64,000 nucleotides of DNA from positions 2,790,001-2,854,000 of the forward strand of contig NZ_CP107799.1 in the NCBI RefSeq assembly GCF_041431135.1. The letters are read 5' to 3'. The translations under genes and the position numbers were made by a program. Source of the stretch: Streptomyces sp. NBC_00554. GTDB lineage: Bacteria > Actinomycetota > Actinomycetes > Streptomycetales > Streptomycetaceae. Below are positions 34,479-44,036 of this stretch, piece by piece. The stretch's first letter is position 1. Each line of letters starts with the position of its first letter. The notes beneath the pieces were generated by a model that did not search any database, was not told the origin of the DNA, and was given only the letters and a program-made list of their open reading frames with translations.

Positions 34479-36100
34479 GCCGGTGAACCGATCATCATCG
34501 GCACCCCTCGGGGGACCCCGGTGCGCAGTTGCAGGGCCAGGGCCACATCCCCGGCGTCAGGCCTGTCGTGTCCCGAGAGGTCGGCCACCGTCCAGGCGAC
34601 GCGGAGTACCCGGTCCAGGCCGCGCGCGGTCAGCACGCCTCGTTCCAGCCCGCGCTCGGCGTCGTCCATCGCTCCCGGCAGTGCCTGCCAGCGACTGCGC
34701 AGTTCGCGTCCCGGCACCTCGCTGTTCGTGTGCCACGGAGTGCCGGCCAACCGCGCTGCGGAACGCTCACGGGCGGCACTCACCCGGTCGGCCACCGTCC
34801 GTGTCGACTCGCCGACGGCACCGACCGCAGTCAGTTCGGCCCGGGTGACCGGCTCGACCTCGACCCGCAGATCGATCCTGTCGATGAGCGGCCCGGAGAG
34901 CCTGGCCTGATACCGGCGGACGGAAGAGGGCGGGCACTCGCACATGTCGTTCGCCACGCTGAAGCGCCCGCAAGGACACGGGTTGGCCGCGAGGACCATC
35001 AGGAACTTCGCCGGAAAACGCACGACACCGGCGCTGCGAGCGATCACGACATGCCCCGCCTCCAAGGGCTGCCGCAGGGCATCGAGCACGAAGCTGCTGA
35101 ATTCCGGCGCCTCGTCCAGAAAGAGCACACCTCGATGCGACAAGGACACCGCGCCGGGCCGGGCAAGCCCTTTGCCGCCGCCGACGAGCGACTGCATCGT
35201 CGCCGAGTGATGGGGCGCGCAGTACGGCGGGATGTCGACCATCGGCTTGCCCGGCGGCAGCAGACCCGCCACGGAGTGGATCGCCGTCACCTCCAGGGAT
35301 TCCTGCCTGCTGAGGCGCGGCAGCAGCGAAGGCATCCGCTCGGCGAGCATGGTCTTGCCCGCGCCGGGCGGCCCTTGAAGAAAGACGTGGTGCCCTCCGG
35401 CGGCGGCGACCTCCATGGCGGTGCGCGCCGACATCTGGCCGACCACGTCGGCGAGGTCGTGCCCCTGGTCGTGTTCCGGCACAGCCATGCCGCACAGGCC
35501 GGTCGCCTCTCCCGTGCCCGGCATACGCAGTCCCGCCAGCAGCGGATCCGGCCGCCCCTGCTCGTCCGGATCCTCCTCGGGCACCGGTTCGTCCGTGAGC
35601 ACGGCGATCAGCTGGCGCAGGCTGCGGACCCCGAGCACCGAGACCCCCGGCACGAGCGAGGCCTCGGCGGCAGCGCACTCCGGCACCACCACCTGCTCAT
35701 AGCCCGCGTCGGCCGCGGCCAGGACCGCCGGCAGGACACCGCGCACCGGCCGGACCCGTCCGTCGAGCCCCAGCTCGCCGATCATCACGATGTCGGCGAG
35801 CACCCGCGGATCGATCCGCTCGGACGCACCGAGCACGGCGCAGGCAACCGCGAGGTCGAACCCGGAGCCGCCCTTGGGGACAGAAGCCGGGCTCAGTCCG
35901 ACCGTCAGCTTCTTCTGCGGCCACGACGCCCCGGAATTCACCACGGCGGCCCTGACCCGGTCCTTGCTCTCCGTCAGGCTCTTGTCCGGCAGTCCCACCA
36001 GGGTGAACGCCGCGACACCGGGTTCCAGGTCCGCCTGGACCTCCACGACGACGCCCTCGACGCCGACCAGGGCCACTGAGCACGTACGGGCGAATCCCAT
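34475..36100 (-). CDS. comM: YifB/ComM-type Mg chelatase-like AAA+ ATPase
   Basis: A 541-residue hexameric helicase-like ATPase; ComM drives branch migration during transformation. The N-terminal Lon-like domain (VEVQADLEPGVAAFTLVGLPDKSLTESKDRVRAAV, in adjoining runs) is followed by Walker A (GPPGAGKTMLAERMPSLLP), Walker B (GVLFLDEAPEF) and a zinc-type loop with CPCGRFSVANDMCECPPS. The C-terminal part contains RSRWQALPGAMDDAERGLERG. The gene lies in the yraN-comM-dprA operon, with coupled starts on both sides. Confidence 0.95.
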   Translation of the reverse strand: MGFARTCSVALVGVEGVVVEVQADLEPGVAAFTLVGLPDKSLTESKDRVRAAVVNSGASWPQKKLTVGLSPASVPKGGSGFDLAVACAVLGASERIDPRVLADIVMIGELGLDGRVRPVRGVLPAVLAAADAGYEQVVVPECAAAEASLVPGVSVLGVRSLRQLIAVLTDEPVPEEDPDEQGRPDPLLAGLRMPGTGEATGLCGMAVPEHDQGHDLADVVGQMSARTAMEVAAAGGHHVFLQGPPGAGKTMLAERMPSLLPRLSRQESLEVTAIHSVAGLLPPGKPMVDIPPYCAPHHSATMQSLVGGGKGLARPGAVSLSHRGVLFLDEAPEFSSFVLDALRQPLEAGHVVIARSAGVVRFPAKFLMVLAANPCPCGRFSVANDMCECPPSSVRRYQARLSGPLIDRIDLRVEVEPVTRAELTAVGAVGESTRTVADRVSAARERSAARLAGTPWHTNSEVPGRELRSRWQALPGAMDDAERGLERGVLTARGLDRVLRVAWTVADLSGHDRPDAGDVALALQLRTGVPRGVPMMIGSPA

Positions 36101-36474
36101 CAGGCCACCCCCCGCGCGTGCTCGACCACGGGCGCGCCGCGGTCGGGGAGGACAACGCCGATCAGGTCGATGCGGACGCCGCCCGGTGGTGCTCCACCGT
36201 GTTCCTGGAGCCAGCGTTCGGCCAGGCCGCGCAGGCGTTGTGCCTTGGCCGGCGTGACGGCCGCCATCGGGTGTTCGAAGGCTCCCGTCTTGCGGGTCTT
36301 GACCTCGCAGACGACCAGCGCGTCGCCGTCGCGGGCCACGATGTCGATCTCGCCGGCCCTGCCGGAGCGCCAGTTGCGCGCCAGGACCGTCATCCCGGTC
36401 TCGGTCAGCCGCCTTGCGGCCAGATCCTCGCCGTACCTGCCGAGTGCACTGCGTTGTGCGTTGCGTGTGTTCAT
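36100..36474 (-). CDS. YraN/UPF0102 endonuclease-like protein
   Basis: A 124-residue member of the UPF0102 family with a restriction-endonuclease-like fold. [47 protein letters not shown] and [17 protein letters not shown] contain the conserved Asp and the E-x-K active-site-like motif. Its stop shares a base with the comM start (TGATG), so it heads the DNA-processing operon. The function is not established. Confidence 0.92.
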   Translation of the reverse strand: MNTRNAQRSALGRYGEDLAARRLTETGMTVLARNWRSGRAGEIDIVARDGDALVVCEVKTRKTGAFEHPMAAVTPAKAQRLRGLAERWLQEHGGAPPGGVRIDLIGVVLPDRGAPVVEHARGVA

Positions 36475-36625
36475 GTCGGCACCACCTCCGGCGCCAACAT
36501 TGCGGCCATTTCAGCCCGCTATTGGATCTTGGTTGACGAGCGGCCGATTGTGGATAAGTCCGTCACCCACACGAGCGGGCGCCCGCCTCACGAGCGGACG
36601 CCCGACCAACAGCCGTCCCGCGTCA

Positions 36626-36934
36626 TCAGCCGCCCGGCAGCTCCAGATCGCTCTTGTTCAGCTCCTCGATATTCACGTCCTTGAACGTGAGCACCCTCAC
36701 CTGCTTCACAAAGCGAGCGGGCCGATACATGTCCCACACCCAGGCATCCGCCATGGATACCTCGAAAAACACCTCACCCTGGACCGAGTGCACCTGCATC
36801 TCGTAGTCATTGGTGAGGTAGAAGCGCCGTTCGGTCTCGATCACATATTTGAACAGACCGACGACATCGCGGTACTCCCGATAGAGCTTCAGCTCCATCT
36901 CGGTCTCGTACTTCTCGAGGTCCTCGGCGCTCAT
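36626..36934 (-). CDS. DUF2469 conserved protein
   Basis: A 102-residue acidic protein strongly conserved in actinobacteria: MSAEDLEKYETEMELKLYRE, YRDVVGLFKYVIETERRFYL and VFFEVSMADAWVWDMYRPAR. ATG 36934 follows a GGGGA sequence; the open frame extends to 37090 but the upstream part lacks family character. No function is assigned. It is always near rnhB, yraN and the signal peptidase genes in related genomes. Confidence 0.9.
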   Translation of the reverse strand: MSAEDLEKYETEMELKLYREYRDVVGLFKYVIETERRFYLTNDYEMQVHSVQGEVFFEVSMADAWVWDMYRPARFVKQVRVLTFKDVNIEELNKSDLELPGG

Positions 36935-36989
36935 GGCATGTTCCCCTTCAGCCGTGCGTCCCCCCATTGTGCGCCAGCCCCGGGAGCCC

Positions 36990-37541
36990 CTAGACGATTT
37001 CGGTGTCGAGGATCTCGGGTGTGGCCGGGGGACCTTCGTCGAGCAGCCTGCGCAGCAGCTCGGCGAGTCTGGTCGGATACACCGTCTCATGTGCCTCGGT
37101 CAGTTCCTGGCACGTCCACCAACGAGCTCCGGCGACACTGCGCCGTTCCAGCTCCGTCAGCCCGGCGGCAACCGTCACCGTCTGGGTCGTACGGGCCAGG
37201 TAGTACCACTCGTCCTGGTCCCAGCGACGCCCCGCGAACGGGAAGGAGCACATCCGCCGCCACAGCACCGGGCCCAGCTCGACCTCGGTGATACCGGTCT
37301 CCTCCGCGAGTTCCCGCAGTGCGGCCTCCTCGCGCGTCTCCTCGCCCTCCAGACCGCCGCCGGGCGTGAACCACCAGTCGTCCGAGGGGTCGTCGGGCTC
37401 ATGCCCGTGCAGCAGCAGAATCCGTTCGTCGGGGTCGAGCAGCACCACACGGGAGACCTTCCGCAGCCCGCCCCGGTACTCGTCCGGGGCCCCGGTCCCG
37501 CCGTCGTGGGGACTCCCGTCGTACGACACCTCAGCCGGCAC
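36990..37541 (-). CDS. Nudix hydrolase
   Basis: A 183-residue protein with a complete Nudix box GGGLEGEETREEAALRELAEETGI (read in two runs: GGGLEGEE, then REEAALRELAEETG), which binds Mg and cleaves nucleoside diphosphate linkages. ILLLHGHEPDDP and WDQDEWYYLARTT form the flanking strands. The start overlaps the sipZ stop by 11 bases, so it is the last gene of the sip operon. The substrate is unknown. Confidence 0.92.
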   Translation of the reverse strand: MPAEVSYDGSPHDGGTGAPDEYRGGLRKVSRVVLLDPDERILLLHGHEPDDPSDDWWFTPGGGLEGEETREEAALRELAEETGITEVELGPVLWRRMCSFPFAGRRWDQDEWYYLARTTQTVTVAAGLTELERRSVAGARWWTCQELTEAHETVYPTRLAELLRRLLDEGPPATPEILDTEIV

Positions 37542-38301
37542 CGGCGAGCTCCGTCCGGGCCCGGCCGCGCCGACCCGCCCGCTTGGCGATCGGACCGTAC
37601 GCCGCCCCGCCCATGACGAACACCGCGCCCGCCACCACCGCGCCGACGATCAGGCGCAGCGGCCCCGGCTCGGAGAGGCTGCCCAGCGTCTCGAAGCCGG
37701 TCGGTTTCTTGAGCATGCCGTTCATGGGCCAGACGACGGCGTCGACCCGCCCCTCGACGGCGCTGCGCGGCACGGTTCCGCTGGCGGCGTCCGTCAGGTG
37801 GGCGGTGGAGTCCAGCGAGCCGGTGCGCTCGTCACCGAGCAGGAACAGGTTGCCGTCCGGAACCGTGACGGTCGGGATGCTCGTGATCTCGGCCGCCGAG
37901 CCCTCGGGGAGATACGGTTCCTCGATCTGCTTCCCGTTGACGGTCAGCTTCCCGTCCGTGCAACAGGCGACCTCGTCGCCGCCGACGGCGACCACGCGCT
38001 TGACCATCGGTACGTCGCCCCAGCTGGCCTCTTTGAAGACGACGACGTCACCGCGCCGGATCTCGCCGCCGTCGACGCGCTGCGCCAGCACACGATCCCC
38101 CGCGTTGATCGTCGGCGTCATCGATCTGGTGGGCACGGTGTACGGCCGGTAGACCACCGCCCCCCAGACGAACCCGCCGAGGAACAGCGCAAGGCCCAGC
38201 GCGACGGCGACCCCGGACAGCACTTCTCCGGTCCGGCCGCTCGCCGGGGTGTTGCGTGTGCCGCCGCGCGCGGCCGTATCTGTCGAGCTCTCGCCACCCA
38301 T
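37531..38301 (-). CDS. sipZ: Type I signal peptidase SipZ
   Basis: A 256-residue membrane serine-lysine protease that removes Sec signal peptides. It has an N-terminal anchor (SGVAVALGLALFLGGFVWGAVV), catalytic Ser in VPTRSMTPTI, general-base Lys in PMVKRVVAVGGD, and LFLLGDERTGSLDST as box E. A C-terminal membrane segment (LIVGAVVAGAVFVMGGAAYG) is present. It is the most divergent of the four paralogues and the last in the series. The gap before it from sipY is 168 bases. Confidence 0.94.
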   Translation of the reverse strand: MGGESSTDTAARGGTRNTPASGRTGEVLSGVAVALGLALFLGGFVWGAVVYRPYTVPTRSMTPTINAGDRVLAQRVDGGEIRRGDVVVFKEASWGDVPMVKRVVAVGGDEVACCTDGKLTVNGKQIEEPYLPEGSAAEITSIPTVTVPDGNLFLLGDERTGSLDSTAHLTDAASGTVPRSAVEGRVDAVVWPMNGMLKKPTGFETLGSLSEPGPLRLIVGAVVAGAVFVMGGAAYGPIAKRAGRRGRARTELAGAG

Positions 38302-38469
38302 GGATCCGCACCCTACCCGGGGGTACGGGCCGAGGTCAGCCCATGGTTCGGATCACGCACACGGGCCTTACCGACTCCTCACCGCACGGCGGAAGGCCCG
38401 TACAGCCGAAAAGGCCGGTGCGCTCGGACGAATCCGAACACACCGGCCCCAAAAGGACGCTTCAGAGCG

Positions 38470-39405
38470 TTACTTGGACGCCTTCCGCCGACGCCGCACC
38501 AGCACCAGCGGCACAGCACCTACGAGCGCCGCGGCACCCGGCGAGGTGATGGCGGCCGCCGCCTTGCTGTTGAGGCCCGACTGGTCGAAGGTGTCCGGAA
38601 CCGGAAGGGTGCCCCAGCGGTTGATGGGCCACGCCTTCACGATGGCGCGCCCGACGACCTCGTCGACCGGGACCATGCCGTGGTTCTTGTCCGTCTGGTT
38701 GTAGCGCGAGTCCCGCGAGTTCTGGCGGTGGTCACCCATGACCCAAATTTTGCCCTCGGGAACGGTGACCTTGAACTGACCGCCGTCCTCGTCGACGCTG
38801 CACGGGGTGTTCCCCGGGTACACGTACGGCTCGTTCAGCGCCTTGCCGTTGACCGTCAACGGTCCGGTGCCCTTGCACTCGATGGTGTCGCCGCCGACCC
38901 CGACGACCCGCTTGATGAGGTCCTTCTCCTCCGCGGACGGCATGAGGCCGATCCAGCTGAGGACCGTCTGCAAGGCGTTCGGGTCGGCCACGGGCTCGCC
39001 CGCCAGCCAGTTGTCGGGGTCGTGGAAGACGACGACCTCGCCGCGCTCCGGCTCGGAGCCGAACCATGGGGTCAGCTTGTCCACCAGAACGCGGTCACCC
39101 TGCTGGAGGGTGTTCTGCATCGAGTCCGAGGGGATCGAGAACGCCTGTACCAGGAAGGTCTTGATGAGCAGCGCCAGCACCAGGGCGATGCCGATCAGGA
39201 TCGGCAACTCCTTCCAGAAGGAGCGCTGCTTGGTCGACTTGGCGTCCTGCTCGGCGCTCTCCTGCTCGGCGCTGTCGTCCGCGGACCCGCTCTCGGAGTT
39301 TTCGGCGTCTACAGCTGAGGCAGCCGAGTCGTCGGGCCGCTCCGGCCGCCCTTCGGGACCCTCGTGTCCGGACCGTGCGCCGACCGCCACATCCCCCACA
39401 TCCAC
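38470..39405 (-). CDS. sipY: Type I signal peptidase SipY
   Basis: About 311 residues. An acidic cytoplasmic tail of 65 residues precedes the anchor (LPILIGIALVLALLIKTFLV), the catalytic Ser in FSIPSDSMQNTL, the Lys in LIKRVVGVGGDT and the WVMGDHRQNSRDSR box. A C-terminal segment (GAAALVGAVPLVLV) and a RRRRKASK tail follow. In S. lividans SipY is the major peptidase for secretion. The GTG at 39405 lies inside the extended sipX frame. Starts further downstream (GTG 39399 or 39390) are possible. Confidence 0.92.
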   Translation of the reverse strand: MDVGDVAVGARSGHEGPEGRPERPDDSAASAVDAENSESGSADDSAEQESAEQDAKSTKQRSFWKELPILIGIALVLALLIKTFLVQAFSIPSDSMQNTLQQGDRVLVDKLTPWFGSEPERGEVVVFHDPDNWLAGEPVADPNALQTVLSWIGLMPSAEEKDLIKRVVGVGGDTIECKGTGPLTVNGKALNEPYVYPGNTPCSVDEDGGQFKVTVPEGKIWVMGDHRQNSRDSRYNQTDKNHGMVPVDEVVGRAIVKAWPINRWGTLPVPDTFDQSGLNSKAAAAITSPGAAALVGAVPLVLVRRRRKASK

Positions 39406-40375
39406 TCCTCACTCCGTGCCGCAGCCCGCGTCGGATTCGCCGCAGGCCCACCACTCCCATAACGAGCGGGAGTTCCGCAGGGCTCGGGAGCGGGATCAAT
39501 CCGTCTGGATCCGCAGGGGCCACCCTATGCGACGCAAGGAGAGCGGAAGTCGACCCACTTGGCGCGTCGGCGACGGACGCGTAGGTACCCGGCTCCTTCA
39601 GTCGCGTCCAGTTCCCGATGGGCCAGGCGATGATCATGGCCCGGCCGACGACGGAGTCCTCGGAGACGGTGCCTTTGTACTTGTCGGAGCGGTGGTAACG
39701 GGAGTCCGCGGAGTTGGACCGGTGGTCGCCCATGACCCACAGCCGCCCCTCGGGCACCTTCACCTCGAACGCGAAGTCGGAGGGCTTGTCGCCGGCGAGG
39801 ATGTACGGCTCACTCAGCGGCGTTCCGTTGACGGTCATCCGCCCTTGTGCGTCACAGCACTTGACCGTGTCGCCGCCGACCCCGACGACCCGCTTGATGA
39901 GGTCCTTCTCGTTGTCCGACGGCAGCAGGCCGATGAAGGTGAGCCCTTGCTTGACCTGCTTGACGACGATGGGGTCGTCCGCCTTCTTGGTCTCCTCCGC
40001 CGTGAGCCAGCCACCCGGGTCCTGGAAGACGACAACATCGCCTCGCTGGGGCTTGGAGCCGAACCACGGAGTGAACTTGTCGACCAGGACACGGTCGCCG
40101 ATCTGGATCGTGTTCTCCATGGAGCCCGACGGGATCACGAAGGCCTGGACGAGGAAGGTCTTCAGGACCAGGGCTATGAGCACCGCGACGCCGACGAGGA
40201 GAGGTATCTCCTTGACCGTCGAACGCCGCCTGCGCCGCTTGATCTTGCGCGCGAGCTTGCGCCGCTCCACGCGGCTGGGGCGGCCCGCGCTGCCGGAGGC
40301 GCGCCGGGTTCCGGTGGGCAGCAGGTTGTCGGCGGGATGGCTGGAAACTCCGCGCGGTCGGCCGCGGTTACCCAT
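39095..40375 (-). CDS. sipX: Type I signal peptidase SipX, frame running into sipY
   Basis: The peptidase proper spans about residues 1-320: basic tail (KLARKIKRRRRRSTVKEIPL), anchor (LLVGVAVLIALVLKTFLVQAF), Ser in VIPSGSMENTI, Lys in LIKRVVGVGGDT, box E in WVMGDHRSNSADSR, and a second membrane segment ending in VMGVVGLRRIRRG. Instead of stopping there, the frame continues about 105 more codons across the start of sipY in another frame (39095-39405), giving an Arg-rich nonsense tail. A frameshift or lost stop near the 3' end is likely; known SipX proteins are about 320 residues. ATG 40375 overlaps sipW by 8 bases. Confidence 0.88.
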   Translation of the reverse strand: MGNRGRPRGVSSHPADNLLPTGTRRASGSAGRPSRVERRKLARKIKRRRRRSTVKEIPLLVGVAVLIALVLKTFLVQAFVIPSGSMENTIQIGDRVLVDKFTPWFGSKPQRGDVVVFQDPGGWLTAEETKKADDPIVVKQVKQGLTFIGLLPSDNEKDLIKRVVGVGGDTVKCCDAQGRMTVNGTPLSEPYILAGDKPSDFAFEVKVPEGRLWVMGDHRSNSADSRYHRSDKYKGTVSEDSVVGRAMIIAWPIGNWTRLKEPGTYASVADAPSGSTSALLASHRVAPADPDGLIPLPSPAELPLVMGVVGLRRIRRGLRHGVRSGCGGCGGRRTVRTRGSRRAAGAARRLGCLSCRRRKLRERVRGRQRRAGERRAGRQVDQAALLLEGVADPDRHRPGAGAAHQDLPGTGVLDPLGLDAEHPPAG

Positions 40376-41084
40376 GGGCACCGTCCGCGGCGGGCACGCG
40401 CGCGTAGGCACCGGGGCGCGTCAGCCGGGTCCAGTGGTCCGAGGGCCAGGCGATCCAGTCGGCTCTGCCGATGACTTCGCCGACGGGGATCATGCCGCCT
40501 CCGGGGGATCCCAGGTGGTCGCGGGAATCACTGGAGTCGCCACGGTGGTCGCCCAGCAGGAAGAGGGTGCCGTCGGGCACGACGACGTCGAATGGCACGT
40601 CGGACGGGCTGTCCCCCGGGTACAGAAACGTCGACTCGTCGACCGACCGGCCGTTCACCTCGAGCCTCCCCTCCTTGTCGCAGCAGACCACGTGGTCTCC
40701 CCCCACACCGACAACGCGCTTGATGTAGTCGGCGTTTCCGAAATACCCAGTGCCGTCGAAGACAACAACGTCGCCCCGCTGCGGCTCAGCACCGAAACGG
40801 TACGCCAACTTATTTACGAGAACGCGGTCCCCGATCCTCAATCCCTGCTCCATGGAACCGCTGGGAATCTGGAACGGCTGCATCACGAAGCTGCTGAAAA
40901 GGAGCAGAAAGAGCAGGCAGACGAGCGCGGTGAGGGTGAACCGCCCGCCGGGGAGCCAGTCTGCGGCGCGGGCCACCAACGCGAAACGCGACCGTCCCTC
41001 CCGTCCCTGCGTGTCCGAGATCTCCTCGGACTCACAAGGGCGGGAGGAGCGGTCGCGCTCCGTGTGCTGTGCTTCGGTGTTCAT
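40368..41084 (-). CDS. sipW: Type I signal peptidase SipW
   Basis: A 238-residue peptidase with a cytoplasmic tail and one N-terminal anchor (FTLTALVCLLFLLLFSSFVM), Ser in QIPSGSMEQGL, Lys in YIKRVVGVGGDH and box E in LFLLGDHRGDSSDSRD. It lacks the C-terminal membrane segment of its three neighbours. It is the first gene of the sipWXYZ-nudix series, 45 bases after rplS. Confidence 0.93.
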   Translation of the reverse strand: MNTEAQHTERDRSSRPCESEEISDTQGREGRSRFALVARAADWLPGGRFTLTALVCLLFLLLFSSFVMQPFQIPSGSMEQGLRIGDRVLVNKLAYRFGAEPQRGDVVVFDGTGYFGNADYIKRVVGVGGDHVVCCDKEGRLEVNGRSVDESTFLYPGDSPSDVPFDVVVPDGTLFLLGDHRGDSSDSRDHLGSPGGGMIPVGEVIGRADWIAWPSDHWTRLTRPGAYARVPAADGAHG

Positions 41085-41129
41085 CGGAGCCAGATGCTAT
41101 CCGGCTCCGATATGAGCACCTCCGCGAGC

Positions 41130-41480
41130 TCAGTTGTCGCGCTTCTCCTTGATCTTCGCGGCCTTGCCGCGCAGGTCGCGCAGGTAGTACAGCTTGGCGC
41201 GACGCACGTCACCACGGGTGACGAGCTCGATCTTCTCGACGATCGGAGTGTGCACCGGGAAGGTGCGCTCGACGCCCACGGAGAAGGAGACCTTGCGGAC
41301 CGTGAAGGTCTCGCGGACGCCCGAGCCCTGACGGCGGATGACTACGCCCTTGAACTGCTGCACACGGGAGCGGTTGCCCTCGATGACGCGGACGTGGACG
41401 TTGACGGTGTCACCCGGGCGGAAGGCCGGGACGTCGGTGCGCAGCGAGGCGCTGTCGACGGAGTCGAGCAGGTGGGTCAT
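41130..41480 (-). CDS. rplS: 50S ribosomal protein L19
   Basis: A 116-residue protein from ATG 41480 ([13 protein letters not shown]). [42 protein letters not shown] and [19 protein letters not shown] (short runs) are typical. It contacts the 30S-50S interface. It follows trmD on the same strand with a gap of 132 bases. Confidence 0.97.
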   Translation of the reverse strand: MTHLLDSVDSASLRTDVPAFRPGDTVNVHVRVIEGNRSRVQQFKGVVIRRQGSGVRETFTVRKVSFSVGVERTFPVHTPIVEKIELVTRGDVRRAKLYYLRDLRGKAAKIKEKRDN

Positions 41481-41612
41481 TTCGTCTGCTTTCTTCGCTG
41501 ATGCCACAGGTCATCAACGGAAGTCGTTTCCAAAAGAGGTGCTGTCTTCGTCGGGGCGGGCGTCGTGTCCCCCTGTGGCAGGGGCGCACGCCGGACGACG
41601 CACAACAGCCCC

Positions 41613-42434
41613 CTATTGTTCCACGGCTTCCGGGCTGCGCCCAAATCGGCCGTCGGGCCCCGGCGCCCAGCCCAGGATCGAGAGCATTTCGCGGTCCTTC
41701 TTGTCGAAGGCCGAGGGGTCGCAGCGCTCGATGAGGTCGGGCCGGTTCATCGTCGTACGCCGCAGCGCCTCGTCCCGGCGCCAGCGGGCGATCTTCCCGT
41801 GGTGGCCGCTGACCAGCACCTCGGGGATGTCACGGCCACGCCACTGAGGGGGCTTGGTGTAAATCGGCCCCTCCAGGAGGTTGGCCATGGCCCCGGGGGC
41901 GAAGGAGTCGTCCCGGTGCGACTCCGCGTTGCCGAGGACACCCGGCAGCAGCCGCGCCACGGCCTCCGTGATGACGAGCACGGCCGCCTCACCGCCGGCC
42001 AGTACGTAGTCGCCGATGGACACCTCGTAGACGGGCATCCGGGTCGCGTACTCGTCGATCACGCGGCGGTCGATGCCCTCGTAGCGGGCGGGCGTGAAGA
42101 CCAGCCAGGGGCGCTCCGAGAGCTCGACGGCGAGTTCCTGGGTGAAGGGCCGTCCGCTGGGGGTGGGGACGACGAGGACGGGCCCGTGCGAGCCCGTCTC
42201 GTAGCCGTCCGTGAGCACCGAGTCGAGGGCGTCACCCCACGGATCGGTCTTCATGACCATGCCGGGGCCGCCGCCGTACGGGGTGTCGTCGACCGTGTTG
42301 TGGCGGTCGTACGCCCAGTCCCGCAAATCATGCACGTGCACATTCAGTTGTCCACGCGCGCGTGCCTTGCCGACCAGCGAGACGTTCAGCGGTTCCAGGT
42401 ACTCGGGGAAGATCGTGACGATGTCGAGCCTCAT
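41613..42434 (-). CDS. trmD: tRNA (guanine37-N1)-methyltransferase
   Basis: A 273-residue SPOUT methyltransferase that prevents +1 frameshifts. [64 protein letters not shown] (the SAM trefoil knot) and [19 protein letters not shown] are complete. The start overlaps the rimM stop by ATGA, giving translational coupling. Confidence 0.97.
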   Translation of the reverse strand: MRLDIVTIFPEYLEPLNVSLVGKARARGQLNVHVHDLRDWAYDRHNTVDDTPYGGGPGMVMKTDPWGDALDSVLTDGYETGSHGPVLVVPTPSGRPFTQELAVELSERPWLVFTPARYEGIDRRVIDEYATRMPVYEVSIGDYVLAGGEAAVLVITEAVARLLPGVLGNAESHRDDSFAPGAMANLLEGPIYTKPPQWRGRDIPEVLVSGHHGKIARWRRDEALRRTTMNRPDLIERCDPSAFDKKDREMLSILGWAPGPDGRFGRSPEAVEQ

Positions 42435-42976
42435 TCGCTCTCGTCCCTCGACGACGCGATCTCGGCCTGGTCGTCGATGAGCCCCGGCGGCGGGTCGATG
42501 ACCGCCCGCTGCTCCTCCAGGTCGATCTCGGTGACGATCTCCTCGACGAACGGGATCAGCACCTCCGTCCCGTCCGGCCGCTCGACCACGAAGAGGTCCT
42601 GCGACGGCAGGTGGGCGATCTCGGTGATCCGCCCGACCTCGGCGCCGTCGACCGTGACGACGTCCAGGTCCATCAGCTGGTGGTCGTAGTACTCCTCCGG
42701 GTCCTCGGGCTTGTCGTCCGGGTCGACCTCGGCGATGAGCAGGGTGTTGCGCAGCGCCTCGGCGGCGGTCCGGTCGCGGACGCCCTCGAAGCGCAGCAGG
42801 AGCCTGCCACTGTGGACGTGGCCCGTCTCGATCGTCAGCGGTCCGGCGGAGGCCGGGTCGGTGAGCAGGACGGCGCCGGGCCCGAGCCTGAGTTCCGGCT
42901 CGTCCGTACGTACCTCGACGGTGACCTCGCCCTTGATGCCATGGGCGCGGCCGACGCGAGCGACTACCAGCTGCAC
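42431..42976 (-). CDS. rimM: Ribosome maturation factor RimM
   Basis: A 181-residue protein that binds S19 and helps 30S head assembly. The N-terminal domain ([19 protein letters not shown]) and C-terminal PRC-barrel ([54 protein letters not shown]) are both present. It lies in the rpsP-khpA-rimM-trmD operon. Confidence 0.96.
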   Translation of the reverse strand: MQLVVARVGRAHGIKGEVTVEVRTDEPELRLGPGAVLLTDPASAGPLTIETGHVHSGRLLLRFEGVRDRTAAEALRNTLLIAEVDPDDKPEDPEEYYDHQLMDLDVVTVDGAEVGRITEIAHLPSQDLFVVERPDGTEVLIPFVEEIVTEIDLEEQRAVIDPPPGLIDDQAEIASSRDESE

Positions 42977-43060
42977 TGTGCTTGATCTCCTGTCGGTACG
43001 ACTACGGGCCGGGGACGGCCCGATAGGCCCTCCCCGGCCCGAGCCGGTGCTGCGTGTACG

Positions 43061-43300
43061 TCAGCGGACGTGGTCCACGTCGACGAGGTCGACGCGGACA
43101 CCGCGACCGCCGATAGCACCCACGACGGTGCGCAGAGCGCGTGCGGTGCGGCCATTGCGGCCGATCACCTTACCGAGGTCGTCGGGGTGAACCCGGACCT
43201 CGAGAACGCGCCCGCGGCGCAGGTCGCGCGAGGCGACCTGCACATCGTCGGGGTTGTCGACAATGCCCTTCACGAGGTGCTCGAGAGCCTCCTCGAGCAT
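43061..43300 (-). CDS. khpA: KH-domain RNA-binding protein
   Basis: A 79-residue single KH domain with the GxxG loop in KVIGRNGRTARALR and the strands VLEVRVHPDDLG and VRVDLVDVDH. KhpA proteins bind RNA and partner KhpB. The gene starts 3 bases after the rpsP stop, so it is co-transcribed and probably coupled. Confidence 0.94.
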   Translation of the reverse strand: MLEEALEHLVKGIVDNPDDVQVASRDLRRGRVLEVRVHPDDLGKVIGRNGRTARALRTVVGAIGGRGVRVDLVDVDHVR

Positions 43301-43302
43301 GC

Positions 43303-43722
43303 TCAGGCCTCGGTCGACGCGGACTCGGCGGCGGCCTCGTCCTTCTTCTCAGCCTTCTTCTTCTGGGTGATGGCCTCACCCTTGCCCGTGTCGTCGCCAC
43401 CGAGGGCTTCGAACAGCGGGCGCGCGGCCTTCGGCTCGGCCACGAGCAGCGGAGCCGGGGCGGGCAGACCCTTGAACTTCTGCCAGTCGCCGGTCAGCTT
43501 GAGGATGGCGAGAACCGGCTCGGTCGGCTGCGCGCCGACACCCAGCCAGTACTGCGCACGCTCGGTGTCGACCTCGATGCGCGAGGGGTTCTGCACTGGG
43601 TGGTACAGGCCGATCTCCTCGATGGCCCGGCCATCACGGCGGGTACGGGAGTCGGCGACGACGATGCGGTAGTGAGGCGAACGGATCTTGCCCAGACGCT
43701 TCAGCTTGATCTTGACTGCCAC
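43303..43722 (-). CDS. rpsP: 30S ribosomal protein S16
   Basis: A 139-residue protein. The S16 core ([56 protein letters not shown]) is followed by a Lys/Glu/Ala-rich tail usual in actinobacteria. It is the first gene of the operon; the 314 bases upstream should hold its promoter. Confidence 0.97.
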   Translation of the reverse strand: MAVKIKLKRLGKIRSPHYRIVVADSRTRRDGRAIEEIGLYHPVQNPSRIEVDTERAQYWLGVGAQPTEPVLAILKLTGDWQKFKGLPAPAPLLVAEPKAARPLFEALGGDDTGKGEAITQKKKAEKKDEAAAESASTEA

Positions 43723-44036
43723 GGAAGTGGTGTCTCCTGGTCTTGACGTGGTTGGGCACGGCGAGATGGCCGCGTGGGGTTGCGGTACCCGAGTGCCCGA
43801 TGGACGCGTCAGCCGGAGGAGAGAGGGGTCCTATGCGACTGTCGAGTACAGCTAGCCATTCTGCCACACCCTGACGGCGGACCGGACCCCGGTCGCGCCC
43901 TTACCTGGGCACGACGGCTCCCGGCGCCGGGACTGGCCGGACGTCGACCGTGTGTTCCGGCACCCACGAGGTGCCGCCGCTCACCGCCGAAGCCGACCGG
44001 GCCAACCGCACGACCCGACGCCTAAGGGATACCGCC
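43723..44036. other. Upstream region of the rpsP operon, no gene seen
   Basis: The stretch lies between rpsP and the SprT-like gene on the same strand. I see no coding region. It must contain the promoter of the rpsP operon; the AT-richer patch near 43845-43870 (AGTACAGCTAGCCATTCTG on the plus strand) is the best candidate. A GACCGGACCCCGGTC dyad at about 43883 could end the upstream SprT-like transcript. Confidence 0.4.
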
